Source: Talpa occidentalis
Taxonomy: Eukaryota > Chordata > Mammalia > Eulipotyphla > Talpidae
Direction of reading: 5' to 3'
Length of the DNA stretch: 64,000 bases
Assembly: GCF_014898055.3 (NCBI RefSeq)
Contig: NW_023605083.1
Span: forward strand, 61,358,228 to 61,422,227
The notes under the pieces were generated by a model. It made no database searches. It saw only the letters and a list, made by a program, of their open reading frames with translations, and was not told where the DNA came from. Every line of letters begins with the position of its first letter. The first letter of the stretch is position 1. Of this stretch, positions 11,331 through 23,645 are shown in pieces. The translations under genes and the position numbers were made by a program.

Positions 11331-13010
11331 CAGCCCTTTGGTTGGGCCTCCTTCCCTCCCTCCATGCCCTCTCCAAACTGAAACTGGCCCTTCCCCAAGG
11401 CCTTGCCAGCTCCCGCCCTCCCTGACTCACTGGGCGGGGCCCAGTTCTTTACTCCCCAGAGCAAGTTTCTGACCTTCAAGGCCACGCCCTCCCTTTCATC
11501 CCTTCCTTGCCCTCACCCATAGCCCTTTCCTCCCTTTTGATTAAGCTGTTAGAAATAAAGGCCAGGGTTTTTCATGATGTTAAGATGGGAGTCACACAGG
11601 CCTGCCCTTCCCTGCCACTCCCCATCTCTAGCCAGATTCCCGAGGGAAGCAGGGCTAAGGATATGGAGAGGAGGGATACAAGCTGTGCTTTGTTTTTGCA
11701 GGACCTGCACAAGTGTCCGGGTCTCTCTGAATAACTGGAATGGAGCAGGGGCTTAGACTGATGGCCTGGAAGGGCCTTTCTCACTCCCCCTCAGCCTGCC
11801 TTTGCTTTGGGACTACTTCCTCCTTCTGTTCAGTAGCTGACTAGAGAAACAAAGATGAGCACAGGTAGGTATGAGTGAAAGGAAAAGAGTTACATTCTTG
11901 TGTGTCATTTTTTTTTCTCATTGACCCCACACACAAGTAAATGTGACCTAATCATCAGGCTGGAATCGGACCAATCAGATTAGTGTCCATCTTCTTGAAG
12001 AAGAGATCAGAGAAGGAGGAAGGTGACTTACCTGGTGTGGGGAGTTAGGCAGGACCTTTCTCGATCCATGATGCAATCTCAGAGTTTCTGGCTCCTTCCT
12101 CAACATCTTCCTCCCAGGCCCCAACTTTTCCTCCAACCCATTCCTTACCCAGCTCTTAGTTGTTCCCATATTTATAATCTTTTAGCAGACTGATGATGAG
12201 AGACACTGGTAAAAATGAAAAGGCCTAGGGCCATCTTACATTTCATGTCTACATAGATTCTACATCAATATTTTTTAGCCAGTCTATATTTGCTGGGAAG
12301 GTGAACAAACCTTAGATCTGAGTTTACTCTTAGAGGCCTCGTCTTTCAGTGGTTCCCCTTCTCCTATGGGGCAAAGTTCTTAGCAGTTGAAGATGATGGC
12401 AGCTTGACCTTGCATGGAGAGAGCAAGCGGACAGAACTGAGAAGTAATAGGTAGGTGAACCCAATATGATGTGGTGATGCATGGGCTGTGGAAAGGCAGG
12501 TGTCAGGGGACTCCTGGGCTCTGGCTGGTAAGTCACTTGCCTGCCCAGACTGAGAACTCCTGAAGGTGGAAGCATATCTTATTTACTTCTACATTCTCTG
12601 CCCTGTGCAGGCCAGACTGGGGGAATTCTTTAGGAACCAGGGCAGGCCCGAGCCTGCTAGGAGAGTAGTATCAGTGAGTCCAGCCAGGAGAAGCTGGAAG
12701 GACAGAGGCAGTGAGCAGAGCCAGGTCTGTGGGAGGGGGTGGCACTTGATGAGTGGTCCTGGGTGTGTGTTCCAGAACTTTCATTACAAGTTACAGTTGT
12801 TGGCTATCAGCCCCTAACCTGCTCTCCCATCTCTATATAAGGGTCAGTGCCTGCTAGAAACTAGATAGTCCAGAGTGGGAACAAACTAACTGAGAACTAA
12901 TTCTATACCTGCCCTCCATCCTGGTCTTGGTTGACTTCTTCTCCCTGGGCCTTCATGTCCTGTTAGTACATTTGTTCTCTTTCCCCCATACCCCCCACCA
13001 ATACCTCTTT

Positions 13011-13012
<2 letters not shown>
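11331..13012. other. Intergenic stretch, no gene seen
   Basis: Several open frames of 60-85 codons overlap on both strands without conserved features. A short L2-like piece lies near 12545-12620 ('gagaactcctgaaggtgg'). Confidence 0.5.

Positions 13013-13058
<46 letters not shown>
13013..13058. repeat. (CA)n microsatellite, about 23 units
   Basis: An uninterrupted CA dinucleotide run. Confidence 0.95.
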
Positions 13059-13060
<2 letters not shown>

Positions 13061-13084
13061 TCAGTATTAGTTCAGCCCAAAGGC

Positions 13085-13310
13085 ATTGCTCAGAGGTGGC
13101 ATTTGAATCCTGGCTGTGCCAATTACTTGCTGTGTGACCTTGGGCACAGAATTTGGGCCTCCTACCTTAGTTTCTTATCTGTGAATAGGGCATAATAATA
13201 GTATTGACTTCACGGGTCCTTTGTGAGGATTAAATGACATGAAATATGTCAACTATGTCTGCAAAGTATCCCATAAATGTGAAATTATTGTTGTGAGCAT
13301 TTCTGTTCAT
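13085..13310 (+). repeat. MIR SINE, nearly full length
   Basis: 'gaatcctggctgtgccaatt', 'cttgctgtgtgaccttgggc', 'tcttatctgtgaatagggca' and 'gaggattaaatgacat' appear in the canonical MIR order. Confidence 0.85.
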
Positions 13311-13864
13311 GTAATTAAGGATAATTTTATATCCATTTAAAAAATAGGAACCTTCTGGGTCACAGCCTGGCTGGCCTGGCAGGAGAACTAGGGGAATAAG
13401 GGGTCTAAGCCTTGGGTAGGTAGATAAAAGTGATATCAGTGACCCAAAGCCTTTGGGCTGAGTTTGGCAGGGAGCATACAGGGACTGGGAGAGAGGTGAG
13501 AAAAGGGTGGGGGCGGGGGCAAGGGTGGGGATGAGGGGCTGAATTTGAGAAGAAATACACAGAGAAAGGTGCTACTCTGGTCAGAGAACCAGCTCCCAGG
13601 GGAATAGAAACCTTACAAACTGGTCTGGGCAGTCCCCAGACCAGGCTGGGTCAGCTGGTATAGCAAGCAACTGGAGGGAGCAGGCTGACCTGTAGCAGGA
13701 CTGCCCTTGGGTGACGCCTGCGGCCACTTCACCCCACCTGGGAGGCACAATGTCAGGAGCTCTCCAGTCCTGGCCTATCACAGCTCTTCTGAGTCTGAGA
13801 GAAAGACAGCTTCAGGGAACACTGAGGCACACATCTACTACAAAGCCATACTGCTTAATGGACA

Positions 13865-15582
13865 GAGCTGATTCCAATCTCTGTTCTAACAAGGGTGTCT
13901 TGGTCATTCAAGAGGGAAAGGACAGTGTTTCCAGTAAATGGTGCTGGGAAAACTGGATGATCACATGCAAAAGAACAAAGGCGGGTCCTTACCTTACACC
14001 ATATATAAAAATTAACTCAAAATGGGTTAAGACCCAAATGTAAAAACTGAAACTATAAAACTCCTAGAAGAAAATATAGGTGGACTACCCCTAAGGGGAG
14101 GAATCAAAAACTGTATAAAAATGAACAACGATGGTGTAGGGGTTAAAGTCTCAGCACTATCAAGCTATCTCTAGTCAGTCACTGCAGCATGAGTTTGATA
14201 CCCAGCCAGGGAGCTGACCCACATGGTGCAGCAGACCTCTCCTATCTCGCCTACTGCTCCCCTCAGCAGTAGATCTGCCTGTTCTGTTCCCCACTCTTAC
14301 CCTGGTGAATCCTCTCACCACCACCCCACCCCTAGCCTACACCCCACTTCTTGTATGCATAAATAAAAAATAAATCTTAAAAAAATTGAAAAACCATGTA
14401 AGAAAATTAAAAAGTTAATTTAAAAAAAGAAAGTATAGGTGGAAATCTTAATGACATCAGATTTGGCAGTGATTTCTTGGCTATGAGATAAAAACACAGG
14501 CCAAAAAAAAAAAAAAAGATGAATTGGAATTCATCTAAATGAAGTTTTCATGCACCAAAAGACATCATCAAGAGAGTAAAAGACTACCCATAGAATGGGA
14601 GAAAATATGTGCAAATCATATCTCTGCTAACAGGTTAATATCCAGACTGTATAAAGGATGCCTACATTTCTACAAAAACAACCTAATTTAAAAGTACGTA
14701 CAGGATTTGGAAAGACCTTTTTTTCCTAAAAGACAAATAAATAGGTAACAAGCACATGGAAAGATATTGTTATCACTAGCTGCCAGGGAAATGCAAATAA
14801 AAATCACCATGAGATATCACTTCACACCCATTATGCAGGCTATTATAAAAACTATAACAGAAAACAATATTGGTGAGGATGTGGAAAAATTGGAACCCTT
14901 GTATATTGTTGGTGGGGAATGAAAAATGATGCTGATGCTGTGGCAGTTTGGCAGTTCCTCAGAAAGGTAAGCATTGAATTATTTTATGATCCAGCAATTC
15001 CACTCCTAAGTCTATATACCCAAAATATTTGAAAGCATATAATCAAACATATACTTAAAAATAATCTAATATTCATAGCAATACTATTCACATTAGCCAA
15101 AAGATGGAAACAAGCCAATTGACCATACAAGCCAATTGTCCATCAACAGATGAATGGACAAATCAATGTGATATATACATAAATGGAATATTATTTAGTG
15201 ATAAAAAGGAATGAAGTACTGATATATTCCAATTCATGACTGAACCTTGAAGACATTATATTTAGTGAAATAAAGCAGGTACAAAAGAAAAAAATGTATG
15301 ATTTCACTCATATGAGAAAACTAGGATAGGCAAATTTACAGAGACACAAAGCAGAATAGAGTTTACCGAGGGCTGGGGAAGGGAGCAGTGGAGAGTTCAG
15401 TCTGTAATCAATATGGCATTTTAGTTTGAGATGGTGAAATTTTTCTGGAAATAGATAATGATGACAACACTACATTGCATATCATTGTGAAGTGACACTT
15501 AACATCACTGAATTGCACACTTAAGAATGGTTAAAATGGTAAATTTTACATTATGTATATTTTACCAAAATTTAAAAGAAAA
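13865..15582 (+). mobile_element. L1 LINE 3' portion, interrupted by a SINE
   Basis: From about 13900 the sequence reads as the end of L1 ORF2 ('aatggtgctgggaaaactgg', 'ctcctagaagaaaatatagg'). After the SINE at 14125-14395 it resumes ('ttggcagtgatttcttggct', 'aaaagacatcatcaagagag', 'ccattatgcaggctattat') and ends in an L1M-type 3'UTR ('gaattgcacacttaagaatg'). Multiple stops and frameshifts make it a dead copy. The left boundary is approximate. Confidence 0.85.
14125..14395 (+). mobile_element. tRNA-derived SINE, older subfamily, inside L1
   Basis: It contains 'ggggttaaagtctcagcact', 'gccagggagctgacccacat', the body stem 'ctgctcccctcagcag' and a 'tgcataaataaaaaataaat' tail. The head differs from the younger GC-rich copies (such as 19690-20003), so at least two subfamilies are present. 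Confidence 0.85.
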
Positions 15583-15584
15583 TA

Positions 15585-15735
15585 CTGCTCCACTACTTAC
15601 ATTATGATTGTGGGCCAGTCAATTAAGTTCTTTGTGCCTCAGTATCCTCAATTGTAAAATTGGAATAATAATTGGGAGGATTAAATGATATCAAATAGTT
15701 GAGATGTTTGGGGCACAGTAGATGCTGGAATGTAT
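15585..15735 (+). repeat. MIR SINE fragment
   Basis: 'ttgtgggccagtcaattaag', 'tcagtatcctcaattgtaaa' and 'gaggattaaatgatatc' follow the MIR order immediately after the L1 end. Confidence 0.7.
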
Positions 15736-15749
15736 TTTCCTTATTGAAA

Positions 15750-16016
15750 ATTTTTTTTAAAGATTTATTTATTTATTTATACAAGCACTGGGTACAGTCA
15801 GAAGCATGGGAGGGTGAGAGAACTCACCAGAGCTAGAGCGGGAACAGAACAGGCAGACTGACGAAATACACTGCTGAGGGGAGCAGTGGGCACGGCAGGA
15901 GAGGTCTGTCATGCCATGTGGGACCCTCGCTGGTGGCTGGGGATGGAACAGGCGCTGCAGAGGCTGAGGGCAGCTTCACAGCCCAGTCCTCAACTGTTGC
16001 ACCACAGGGGAGGCCC
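15750..16016 (-). mobile_element. tRNA-derived SINE with 12-bp target duplication
   Basis: A full-length copy in minus orientation, flanked by TCCTTATTGAAA at 15738-15749 and 16017-16028. It contains the body stem (CTGCT/AGCAG) and a (TAAA)n tail. Confidence 0.9.
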
Positions 16017-16332
16017 TCCTTATTGAAATATTTTTCCCAAAATAAAAATGGCTTTAATTGACCACTTATAAAATTAACACATAATCATTTTGAGAGCATT
16101 ATTCTCAGGCAATATCTAATTGACAGGGACAAATAAAAGCAAATAAGTAAATAACACAATCCCACTAGTCAAAGAAAACCAATAGTCATTTTGCTATACA
16201 CATTTTCCCATATGCCTTTCTTGTTACTCAGTAAACATCATTCTGTAGGTTAAACAAAAGGATAATATAAACACATTTTTAAATGGAAAGCATAACATGA
16301 CTGTGCAATAAACAAACACAATAACCCATCAA

Positions 16333-16604
16333 GGGCCTCCCTGGTGGCGCAGGTGGATGGGCACTGCACTGTGGGGCTGTCCGCAGCCTCTGCAGCATGG
16401 GTTCAATCCTAGCCTGCCAGTGAGAATCCCATATGGCGTGGCAGACCTCTCTTGTCTCGCCCACCACTCCCCTCAGCAGTGTATTTCAGTCAGTCTACCT
16501 GTTCTGCTCCCTGCTCTGTCTCTGGTGAATCCTCTCACCCTCCACATCTCTGGCCTGTACCCCAGCTCTTGTATGCATACATAAGCAAATCTTTAAAAAA
16601 AAAA
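16333..16604 (+). mobile_element. tRNA-derived SINE, full length
   Basis: Starts GGGCCTCCCTGGTGGCGCAG and ends 'aagcaaatcttt' plus an A-tract. It faces the next copy tail to tail with only 21 bp between them. Confidence 0.88.
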
Positions 16605-16625
16605 TCAATATAAACATATCTTCAA

Positions 16626-16898
16626 TTTTTTTTTTAAAGATTTATTTATTTATTTGTACAAGAACCAGGGTACAGGCCAGATGCACGGGAGGGTGAAAGG
16701 ATTCACCAGAGACAGAGCAGGGAACAGAACAGACAGACTGATGAAATACACCACTGAGGGGAGCAGCGGGCACGACAGGAGAGGTGTGCAGCGCCATGTG
16801 GGACCCTCGCTGGCTGGCCGGGATCGAACCTGCACTGCAGAGGCTGCAGACAGCTTCATAGCACGGTGCTCAACCGCCTGCGCCACCAGGGGAGACCC
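16626..16898 (-). mobile_element. tRNA-derived SINE with 11-bp target duplication
   Basis: A minus-strand copy between CATATCTTCAA repeats (16615-16625 and 16899-16909). It forms an inverted pair with the copy at 16333-16604. Confidence 0.88.
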
Positions 16899-16909
16899 CA
16901 TATCTTCAA

Positions 16910-17750
16910 ATTTTAAGCACACTTAAAATGGTCTGTATAACTTGACGTTGATGACGTAGGCAACTTACACTTTAGTGGTGGTGGGTGTTGGTGGCAACAA
17001 GAAGAAACCCACAAGATGTACATTTCTTTTCTAAACAAAATGGGATCCTTTTCCACTTGCCAGTTGTCCTTGCCTGTACGCAACACAAAATATTTTTCCA
17101 ACTTCCTACTGTCCTTTCCAATAGAGTAAAGTGTTTCTCAAATTGCGCCTGTGCTTTGTCGCTGTGTGTTGTGTCTGAAGTGGAGTGAGGTGAGATGTTT
17201 TCCTGTCCAGGGAGCATGCTAGTGTGACCTCTATGCCATAGCAGAGTTTCTCAAAGTACCTTTTCCAGGTCTCCATTCCTTTGCTGTCTCCAGCACACCA
17301 GGAGTCAGAGGCAGGCACAATAGATTTGGGGAAGGCGCCCTATACATTCTCCCCCTTACAAGCATTTGTTAAAGAAGCGTTGAAGGCTCTAAGCAGTCCT
17401 AGAGTTAAGATATTGGTTTTAATTTTGTTTAACCCAGTTTCCTTATCTTTAAATGACCACTGGACAATGTGGCCACATAACCAAAGTGTCATGGATACTG
17501 GATAAGCCATGTGCAAACATTGTTGGAAAAAACTATGAAAAAGGTTTAATTAACATAGAAAAAAAGCTGTTTTTCTGACAGGTTGGGTTTTAGGGTGCTG
17601 CCTGTGGAAGTGTTAAAAGTTGTGTTGCAGTTAAGAAACGATAGCCAGGGAAAGGCTTAGTGCTTTGGTAGAAGGGGGTGTCTACAGGACATTACTTTTG
17701 GAAACTCAGAAAACAGAGACTGATGAGAAACATTGTCTTAATGATTATCC
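16910..17750. other. Intergenic stretch, no gene seen
   Basis: Short open frames of 62-81 codons occur on both strands around 16913-17318 without recognisable homology. No clear repeat. Confidence 0.5.
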
Positions 17751-17754
17751 TAAC

Positions 17755-18065
17755 TCTAATAAAAAAGAATGCAAATGAAAGTAGACTTGAGGCATTTTTC
17801 TGACATTTACTACAACAACATGGGGAATTAGGAATGCGAGGCAAAATGCTATTTCCGATGCTGGCAAGTTGGTGAAAATGACATACTCAGTGAACCAATG
17901 ACACTAATTTATACCAGTCATTGAAAGGCAGTCAATATGGAGCAGGAAACACAAAGATAAATATCTCCTTGACTGGCAATCCCACTTCTTGCAGTTTATC
18001 CTAAGGAAATGTTAAATAGAAAGCCTGACACTCTAGTACCATCAGCAATAACAAAAGCCTAGCTG
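17755..18065 (+). repeat. Probable old LINE fragment (L1ME/HAL1-like)
   Basis: 'gaccaatg...tataccagtcattgaaaggcag' and 'tatctccttgactggcaatcccacttcttgcagtttatcctaagg'-type wording (spread over 17890-18005) is reminiscent of the 'cagcaattccacttctagg' section of old LINEs. A low-confidence family call. Confidence 0.4.
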
Positions 18066-19090
18066 TATCTTAGATGAAATATTCAAATGGGAGGTGTGAG
18101 TGAAGAAGTGTCCTGTTGGAGGTGACTAAGCACATAATGCTATTAAAACAAAATGGCTCTCAGTGCATTGAAATACCCCGAGGATTTTTTAAAAGAAGAT
18201 TCCAAGGCTTATCCCATTTGTGCAAATGTAGTCTCTGGCTACAAGCTCCCTACCTAAGCTGCTACACTTGCTTCCCTCCCTTTCAACCCCCTCCTGACAT
18301 TTTTAGCTTCAAATTCTGCTTCCCAGTTTGGATACCAAAGAGAGAGAATCTTTTTTTTGTGCCAGATCAGAGGTCACTGGGCAGCCTAGGAAATCGATGC
18401 TCTGAGATCAATGCCCCACCCTGATCCAAACACCAATACCCTCCTGTCACTCTTACCTGTCACTCTTTTCAGCAGGATTTATGCCCTCGACAGTTGGCCT
18501 GGGTTGCAAAGACAATTTTAAAAAACACAGACCATGTGCTTCCAAATTTGCAGGTGATCACAAATTAGACTGAATCCTTGGATTAGGTCAGAAGCAGAAA
18601 ATCTCAGCAAATGAGCCTGCCTTTCTGGGCCAAGTGCTCTGACAGAGAGAAATAAATATTCCATTGCCATTTAATAAACAACCACTGAGACAATTAGCAA
18701 ACATAACCTCCAGTAGCATGGACTTTGGCCTCCCACAAATTTCAGAAATTCACTTTCCCTCCCATCAGGGTTTTTAAGTACCACTTTCCCAAATTATTTT
18801 AGCAAATTAGCAGTTTGGACGATCACACTCAGCTCCAGTGAAACTTGCCAACCTCATCCAGCTCAAAGAGAGCCATACCCAAAATTTTGAAAGCAGATAG
18901 TGTAATGTTGCCTCTTGTTCAAGTTTGGCCAGCACAGTAGGGTTAAGTGAGGATAGGCCTCGGCAATGGAGCTGCCAGACAGATGAACAAGGAGAAGCCA
19001 AATGTCCAGAGAAATAATATAGAAAAAAAAGGAGACTGGGTGACATTGAAGCTGCCCTCTCTCTGTATCTCAAGGTCAGCAAACTCTTTG
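18066..19090. other. Intergenic stretch, no gene seen
   Basis: No gene found. AT-rich, repeat-poor sequence near 18600-18800 could be conserved non-coding DNA, but conservation cannot be judged from a single genome. Confidence 0.45.
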
Positions 19091-19094
19091 CTGA

Positions 19095-19217
19095 GCTAAC
19101 ATAGTAGCCACTGGCTGGCCACATATGGCTATTTAAATATATGTTAATTTAAATGACAATAAAAATTTCAGTTCATCCTACTAGTCACATTCAAATAGTC
19201 AACAGCCACACATACCC
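19095..19217. repeat. hAT-type MITE fragment
   Basis: 'tagccactggctggccacat' followed by 'atggctatttaaatata' and a 'tcagttcatcctactagtcac' block matches the internal part of the MER-like element also present at 9746-9927. Confidence 0.6.
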
Positions 19218-19689
19218 AGTGGCTGTGCTGTGAAGCAGTGTGGCAAGGTCACTCACTCTCTTGTTTCAGAAGATTCTGTGGGATAAACTGTAGATTAAGC
19301 ATCATCTCTTCCTGCCACTCCCCTGCCAGATGTACCCACCCTGCGGGTGCAGGTGTCACAAAGCCAGTTTGGAAGTCTCTAGATGGTTTAGCATTTGTGC
19401 CGGGTGACCTAAGGAGCCAAAAGCTCTGAGTAGGGGTGCTCTGCTCTCTTAAGTGTGCCTCAGAGGTTTCTGGGATGGAGAATTGCTGAGGTTTTCTTTC
19501 CCTCTGGAGAATGAGGGCTTGCTGGTTCCTCCTTTTCCACTTTTCTAGCAACACAGCCACAGTCTTCATTTCAATAAGCTAGTGATAGGTTGCTATATTC
19601 CTGTAAGGGAGAGGAGACTTGAAAGAAGAAACCAGTTTAGGGGTCAAGAGCCATTAAGATTTTGCAGAAAACATGAAAAGCTATAGCTT

Positions 19690-20003
19690 TGGGCCTCCCC
19701 GGTGGTGCAGCGGTTGAGCGCTGGGTTGCGAGGCTGCCCGCAGCTTCTGCGGTGCCGGTGCCGGTTCGATCCCCGGCTGCTCCCCGGCCACCAGAGGAGG
19801 GTCCCACATGGCGCGCAGACCTCTCCTGCCGCCCGCTGCTCCCCTCAGCAGTGTACTTCGGTCCTTCTGCCTGCTCTGCTCCCCGCTCTGCGTCTGGTGA
19901 ATTCTCTCACCCTCCCGTGCTTCTGACTGTACCCAGTGCTTGTATAAATAAAATATAAATAAATAAATAAATCTTTATTAAAAAAAAAGAAAAAAAAAAA
20001 AAA
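19690..20003 (+). mobile_element. Young full-length tRNA-derived SINE
   Basis: Flanked by 15-bp near-identical duplications, GAAAAGCTATAGCTT (19675-19689) and GAAAAGCTGTAGCTT (20004-20018). The head GGGCCTCCCCGGTGGTGCAG and the perfect B-box GGTTCGATCCC resemble an RNA polymerase III promoter. The body includes the CTGCTCCCCTCAGCAG stem, then (TAAA)n and a long A-rich tail. Few changes from the family consensus suggest recent insertion. Confidence 0.92.
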
Positions 20004-20018
20004 GAAAAGCTGTAGCTT

Positions 20019-21894
20019 AAAAATAAACCCGACCACACCTCCCAATCTCGTCAGTCCAACTTCCAGCGTCAAACAGTGGGGTGTCTGTCCTTGGAGGCCT
20101 GTTGGGGTGGGGGTAGGTTCTTATGAACCCTTTTACCATGAGGGCCAGGCCCATTAGGAAAAGCCTTGGGGGAGACAGTCACGTGGTAGAGCTGAACCTC
20201 ACCCTCAAGCATGATTTTTGGAACATTATAGGGACATGCTTTGTGGGTGTTTAAGGCCCCATTTCCAGCTGCATCTTCCCTTTTTCTAGCCCTAGTTCTG
20301 GAGACACAGGGAGGCTGCTCCTCTGTGGAGGGCATTGGGCATTGACCTGGAGGCTAAAAGCCTCTCCCTCGGAATAACCCCAAACAGAACTGCTCCCTTC
20401 TCTGCCTTCCTAGCTTGCTATTCTCTCGGCCTGAATCCCACAACGTGCTCGGCAGAGAAGGTCTGATTTGTCCACAGCAATCCTTCCAGCCCTGTTGCAA
20501 AACACTGATGACATCCACCCAGGTTTCCCATCTGAAAGGCTTGACTTTTCTCCAAGAGAAGCCTTACTAGATTAATTAGATTTTTGCCTCTCGGGGATTT
20601 GGCAAATAAACAATGTTGCCTTTATACCAACAATAGGTATAAAGGACTAGTGTTTTACCATCAAAATTAGCCCACCTGTGTTTCACATGAGGCGCAGTAG
20701 GGAATTAAAATAAAGTGTGCAGAGGGGGCGGGAGGGCAGAGTGGGTATGGGGGTGAATTTACTGGGTCCCTAAACCCAGGCCCTTCATATAAAATTTGGC
20801 AAATGGTAAAATATATAAAAGTTTATACTTTGCCTCAGAGCAAGTACACATTTCTGATGGAAGCAGCCCAGCATGACCAACAGAGCCTGTTTCTGAGAGG
20901 GACAGCCCTCTCTAGCACTTGACTATCCTGAAAATATTTGGAAAATTTGTTTTTGAGATCTTGAGGCATAAGGAATGTTTTGTTATATTAATTCTCAGGG
21001 ATCTGTTTCTTAGAACTAAGTGGTAAGCCAAACTTATCAGATGAACTTTCCTGTGACTGAAAAATAAATTTTCTTTGTTTTGAAATAAATGGCTATTTCT
21101 GATGATTTAAAAAATAGATGATTAATGGATGATAGATAAGACAGATAGCAGATGATAGAGACAGAGTCAGAGTTCAACCACCAATAGGTTTGACGGGTAG
21201 GTGGGTTCAGTGTTTCTTGACATTTAGTAACCAATATGAAAATATTTCCTCAGTTTTATAGAAACTTTTTTCACGGGAGGAAACCCTATTACGGGGTCTT
21301 AAGTACATTTTTTCCCTGTGACCTATAAAGCCACATTAGAATGCTTCAAGGGGATCTCAGCATGGCCGATTGCTTTTCTGATGCCTAGCTCACTCCTACT
21401 TACTATTTAAAATGCAGACAATAAATGGTACCTTACTTTCAAATTATTAAGGACATACATTGCAGCCAATTTGAGACACATTCAGAATAAACCAGTTCTG
21501 CTGGTTCTAACTTACTTGAAAAGTCAGGTTTCTCTAAATCTTGAACTGCTGAGTCCCATACCGGTGGGGTCCCCTCCCCCTGACACCCTCCCCTGGCCCT
21601 TGTAGAAGCTCTGACAGTTTTTCAGGTACCACTCCCCAGTTCAGCCCAAAGGACTTCTGCAGACAGCTCTCAGAATCTCCAGTGACTGTTTCACTCAGAA
21701 ATCTCTCTCCACAGTTCTTTCCGGAAGACCGGACACAGGCAGAAGGCCCCATTCCTGAAGCTCCGCCCTACCTAAGGCTGCTTCTCCCCAGAGCCACTTC
21801 ACAAGGGCCAAACCTTCCTAACAGTCATTTCTTGGGTCACAGCTAATGAGGGATTTGGAATCGGTTCTCAAATTTAGCTCATCCCCTCAAGTGG
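20019..21894. other. Intergenic stretch, no gene seen
   Basis: No protein or RNA gene recognised. 20560-20640 is AT-rich with TTAATTAG-like homeodomain-type words, a possible but unproven regulatory element. Confidence 0.45.
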
Positions 21895-21940
21895 GATGTG
21901 TTAGACAACCTGAGTAGATGTGTTAGACAACCTGAGTAGA
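21895..21940. repeat. Perfect 22-bp tandem duplication
   Basis: GATGTGTTAGACAACCTGAG plus TA occurs twice head to tail (21895-21916 and 21917-21938), with GA shared after each unit. The perfect match suggests a recent slippage event. Confidence 0.9.
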
Positions 21941-23645
21941 TTCACACAGTATGAAGCTGTTCCTTAGAACCAAAAAGGACCAGGGAGTGGCCCACCTCAA
22001 GACGGCTTCTCTTCTGCATTTTTTGAGCGGCATTCATGAGCTGGAAGGAAAGAACAATCATCTTTACTGAGCACTGAATGGACACTCAGGCAGTTTTTTC
22101 CTTTTAATCCTTACAACAACCTAAATGGCAGCGTTCTTTCCCCAGAGCCTGCCTGTAACGTTTGCAGGGGAGAGTATCCAGGGAGGTCCACAAACCACTG
22201 AAATCATGCTAAGAAGCTGTTAAATAAAGTCTGTGTTAACCTCCAAAATTGGCAAACATCTTCATAATGTGGGAGGCCAAGTTCAAAATTAGAATTCCTA
22301 GGTTCACTAGTGTTCTGAGCTGAAATGTGGTGAGACAGAGAGAATTGCCCCCCTCTCTTCTCAACATGGACTCTGTCCTAAGTCACCAGGAGAACATGCC
22401 TGATTGGCAACCAGATGTCTCTGCTCTATTCACCTCTTCCAGCAGCTGCCCTTGGCCTCCATCAGGCTCAGACAGGTAGTATAATTCATTCTGAAGAGGA
22501 TGGATCTGGGGAGCAGCACCCACATACCCCAGACCCATGAGGACAGGGAATTTTAGGATCAGTGCCTGCCATGTGGCATAGGATGGGTAGCATGTGGTGG
22601 GCCCCTTTGGCCCCCACAACCATTTCACTTAGAAAGAGGAGTACATGCAAAGGAACACTGAAACAATACTCTATACATTGGGGAGACCTATGCAGAGACC
22701 CCTCTTGCCTGACTTTATCTCTTACACAGGTGAGCAAGCCAGATGAGGAGGGGCAGGAGGGCTAAACCCTGGGCAGATGTACCAGTAGAAGAGGCAAAAT
22801 CCTTAATCCAAGGGGAACAGGAGATGCTGTCTTGATCCATGGGTACCTAGCAGTAGACAGCCCACTCCACGTTCTCAGATCACGTTCATAGGTGAGAGAT
22901 GGAGCCCTGGGAGGTTAAACTTCACACTGTCACCCAGCTTGTAAGTGAAGTTCAGCTGTGAACCACATCAGTCTGATCCCAAGATCCCTGCTTTGTTCTG
23001 TATCCCACACTACTTCTTAAAAGACCACAGAGGAGGGGAGAGGAGAGGAAAGGAAGTTGAGGTAAGAAGAGGATGCAGAAAATGGAGGCCCTGGAATTTG
23101 ATGAATATCAGCTTTCCTGCTGACAGTATAAGCCCAAGTCCAGTGCCAGGGATTCCAGAAAGTTGGCATGCCACCAGGTGAGGTCCTGACTCTTTGCCAC
23201 CCTCTGAACACACTAAGTTATTCTACTGTACCTAAAATGCAGACGTCTTCTCTTGGGTGTAGACCTTAGGTTCTCCCAGCTTCTCACCTGCAAACTCTAA
23301 GTTTCTGCCTTAATGAATTTTGACCTTTCCTTTTATTCTTCCACACCATCTAACTGCTCAGTGAAAACAAATGTGGCCTTGGGTATGCCAGCTAAGGGAA
23401 GCATTCTCCAGATGGGGATAATTCCCAGAGCACAATGACACAAGATACTTTTTTTCTCATTAAATCTAACTGTTAAAATTATATATTGTTTATAAATCTC
23501 TAATTGAGTTTACAAGTGAAGACTAGAATGCATTATAAAGCAAGATTTAAAGAAATAAAATCTAAGTACAGACTGAAAAATGGCTATTAAATTTATATGA
23601 CCATCAACCCACTAAAGCCTTGACCTTATTTCATGATTCTTAAAG
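21941..23645. other. Intergenic stretch with a MIR-like fragment
   Basis: No gene seen. 22860-22990 shows an antisense MIR remnant ('ggaggttaaacttcacactgtc', 'cagcttgtaagtgaag'). Confidence 0.45.

Noticed and set aside
19690..20003. A functional tRNA gene in the SINE head
   Set aside because: The A/B boxes are tRNA-like, but the sequence does not close into a cloverleaf with an acceptor stem and is followed by SINE body and tail with target duplications.
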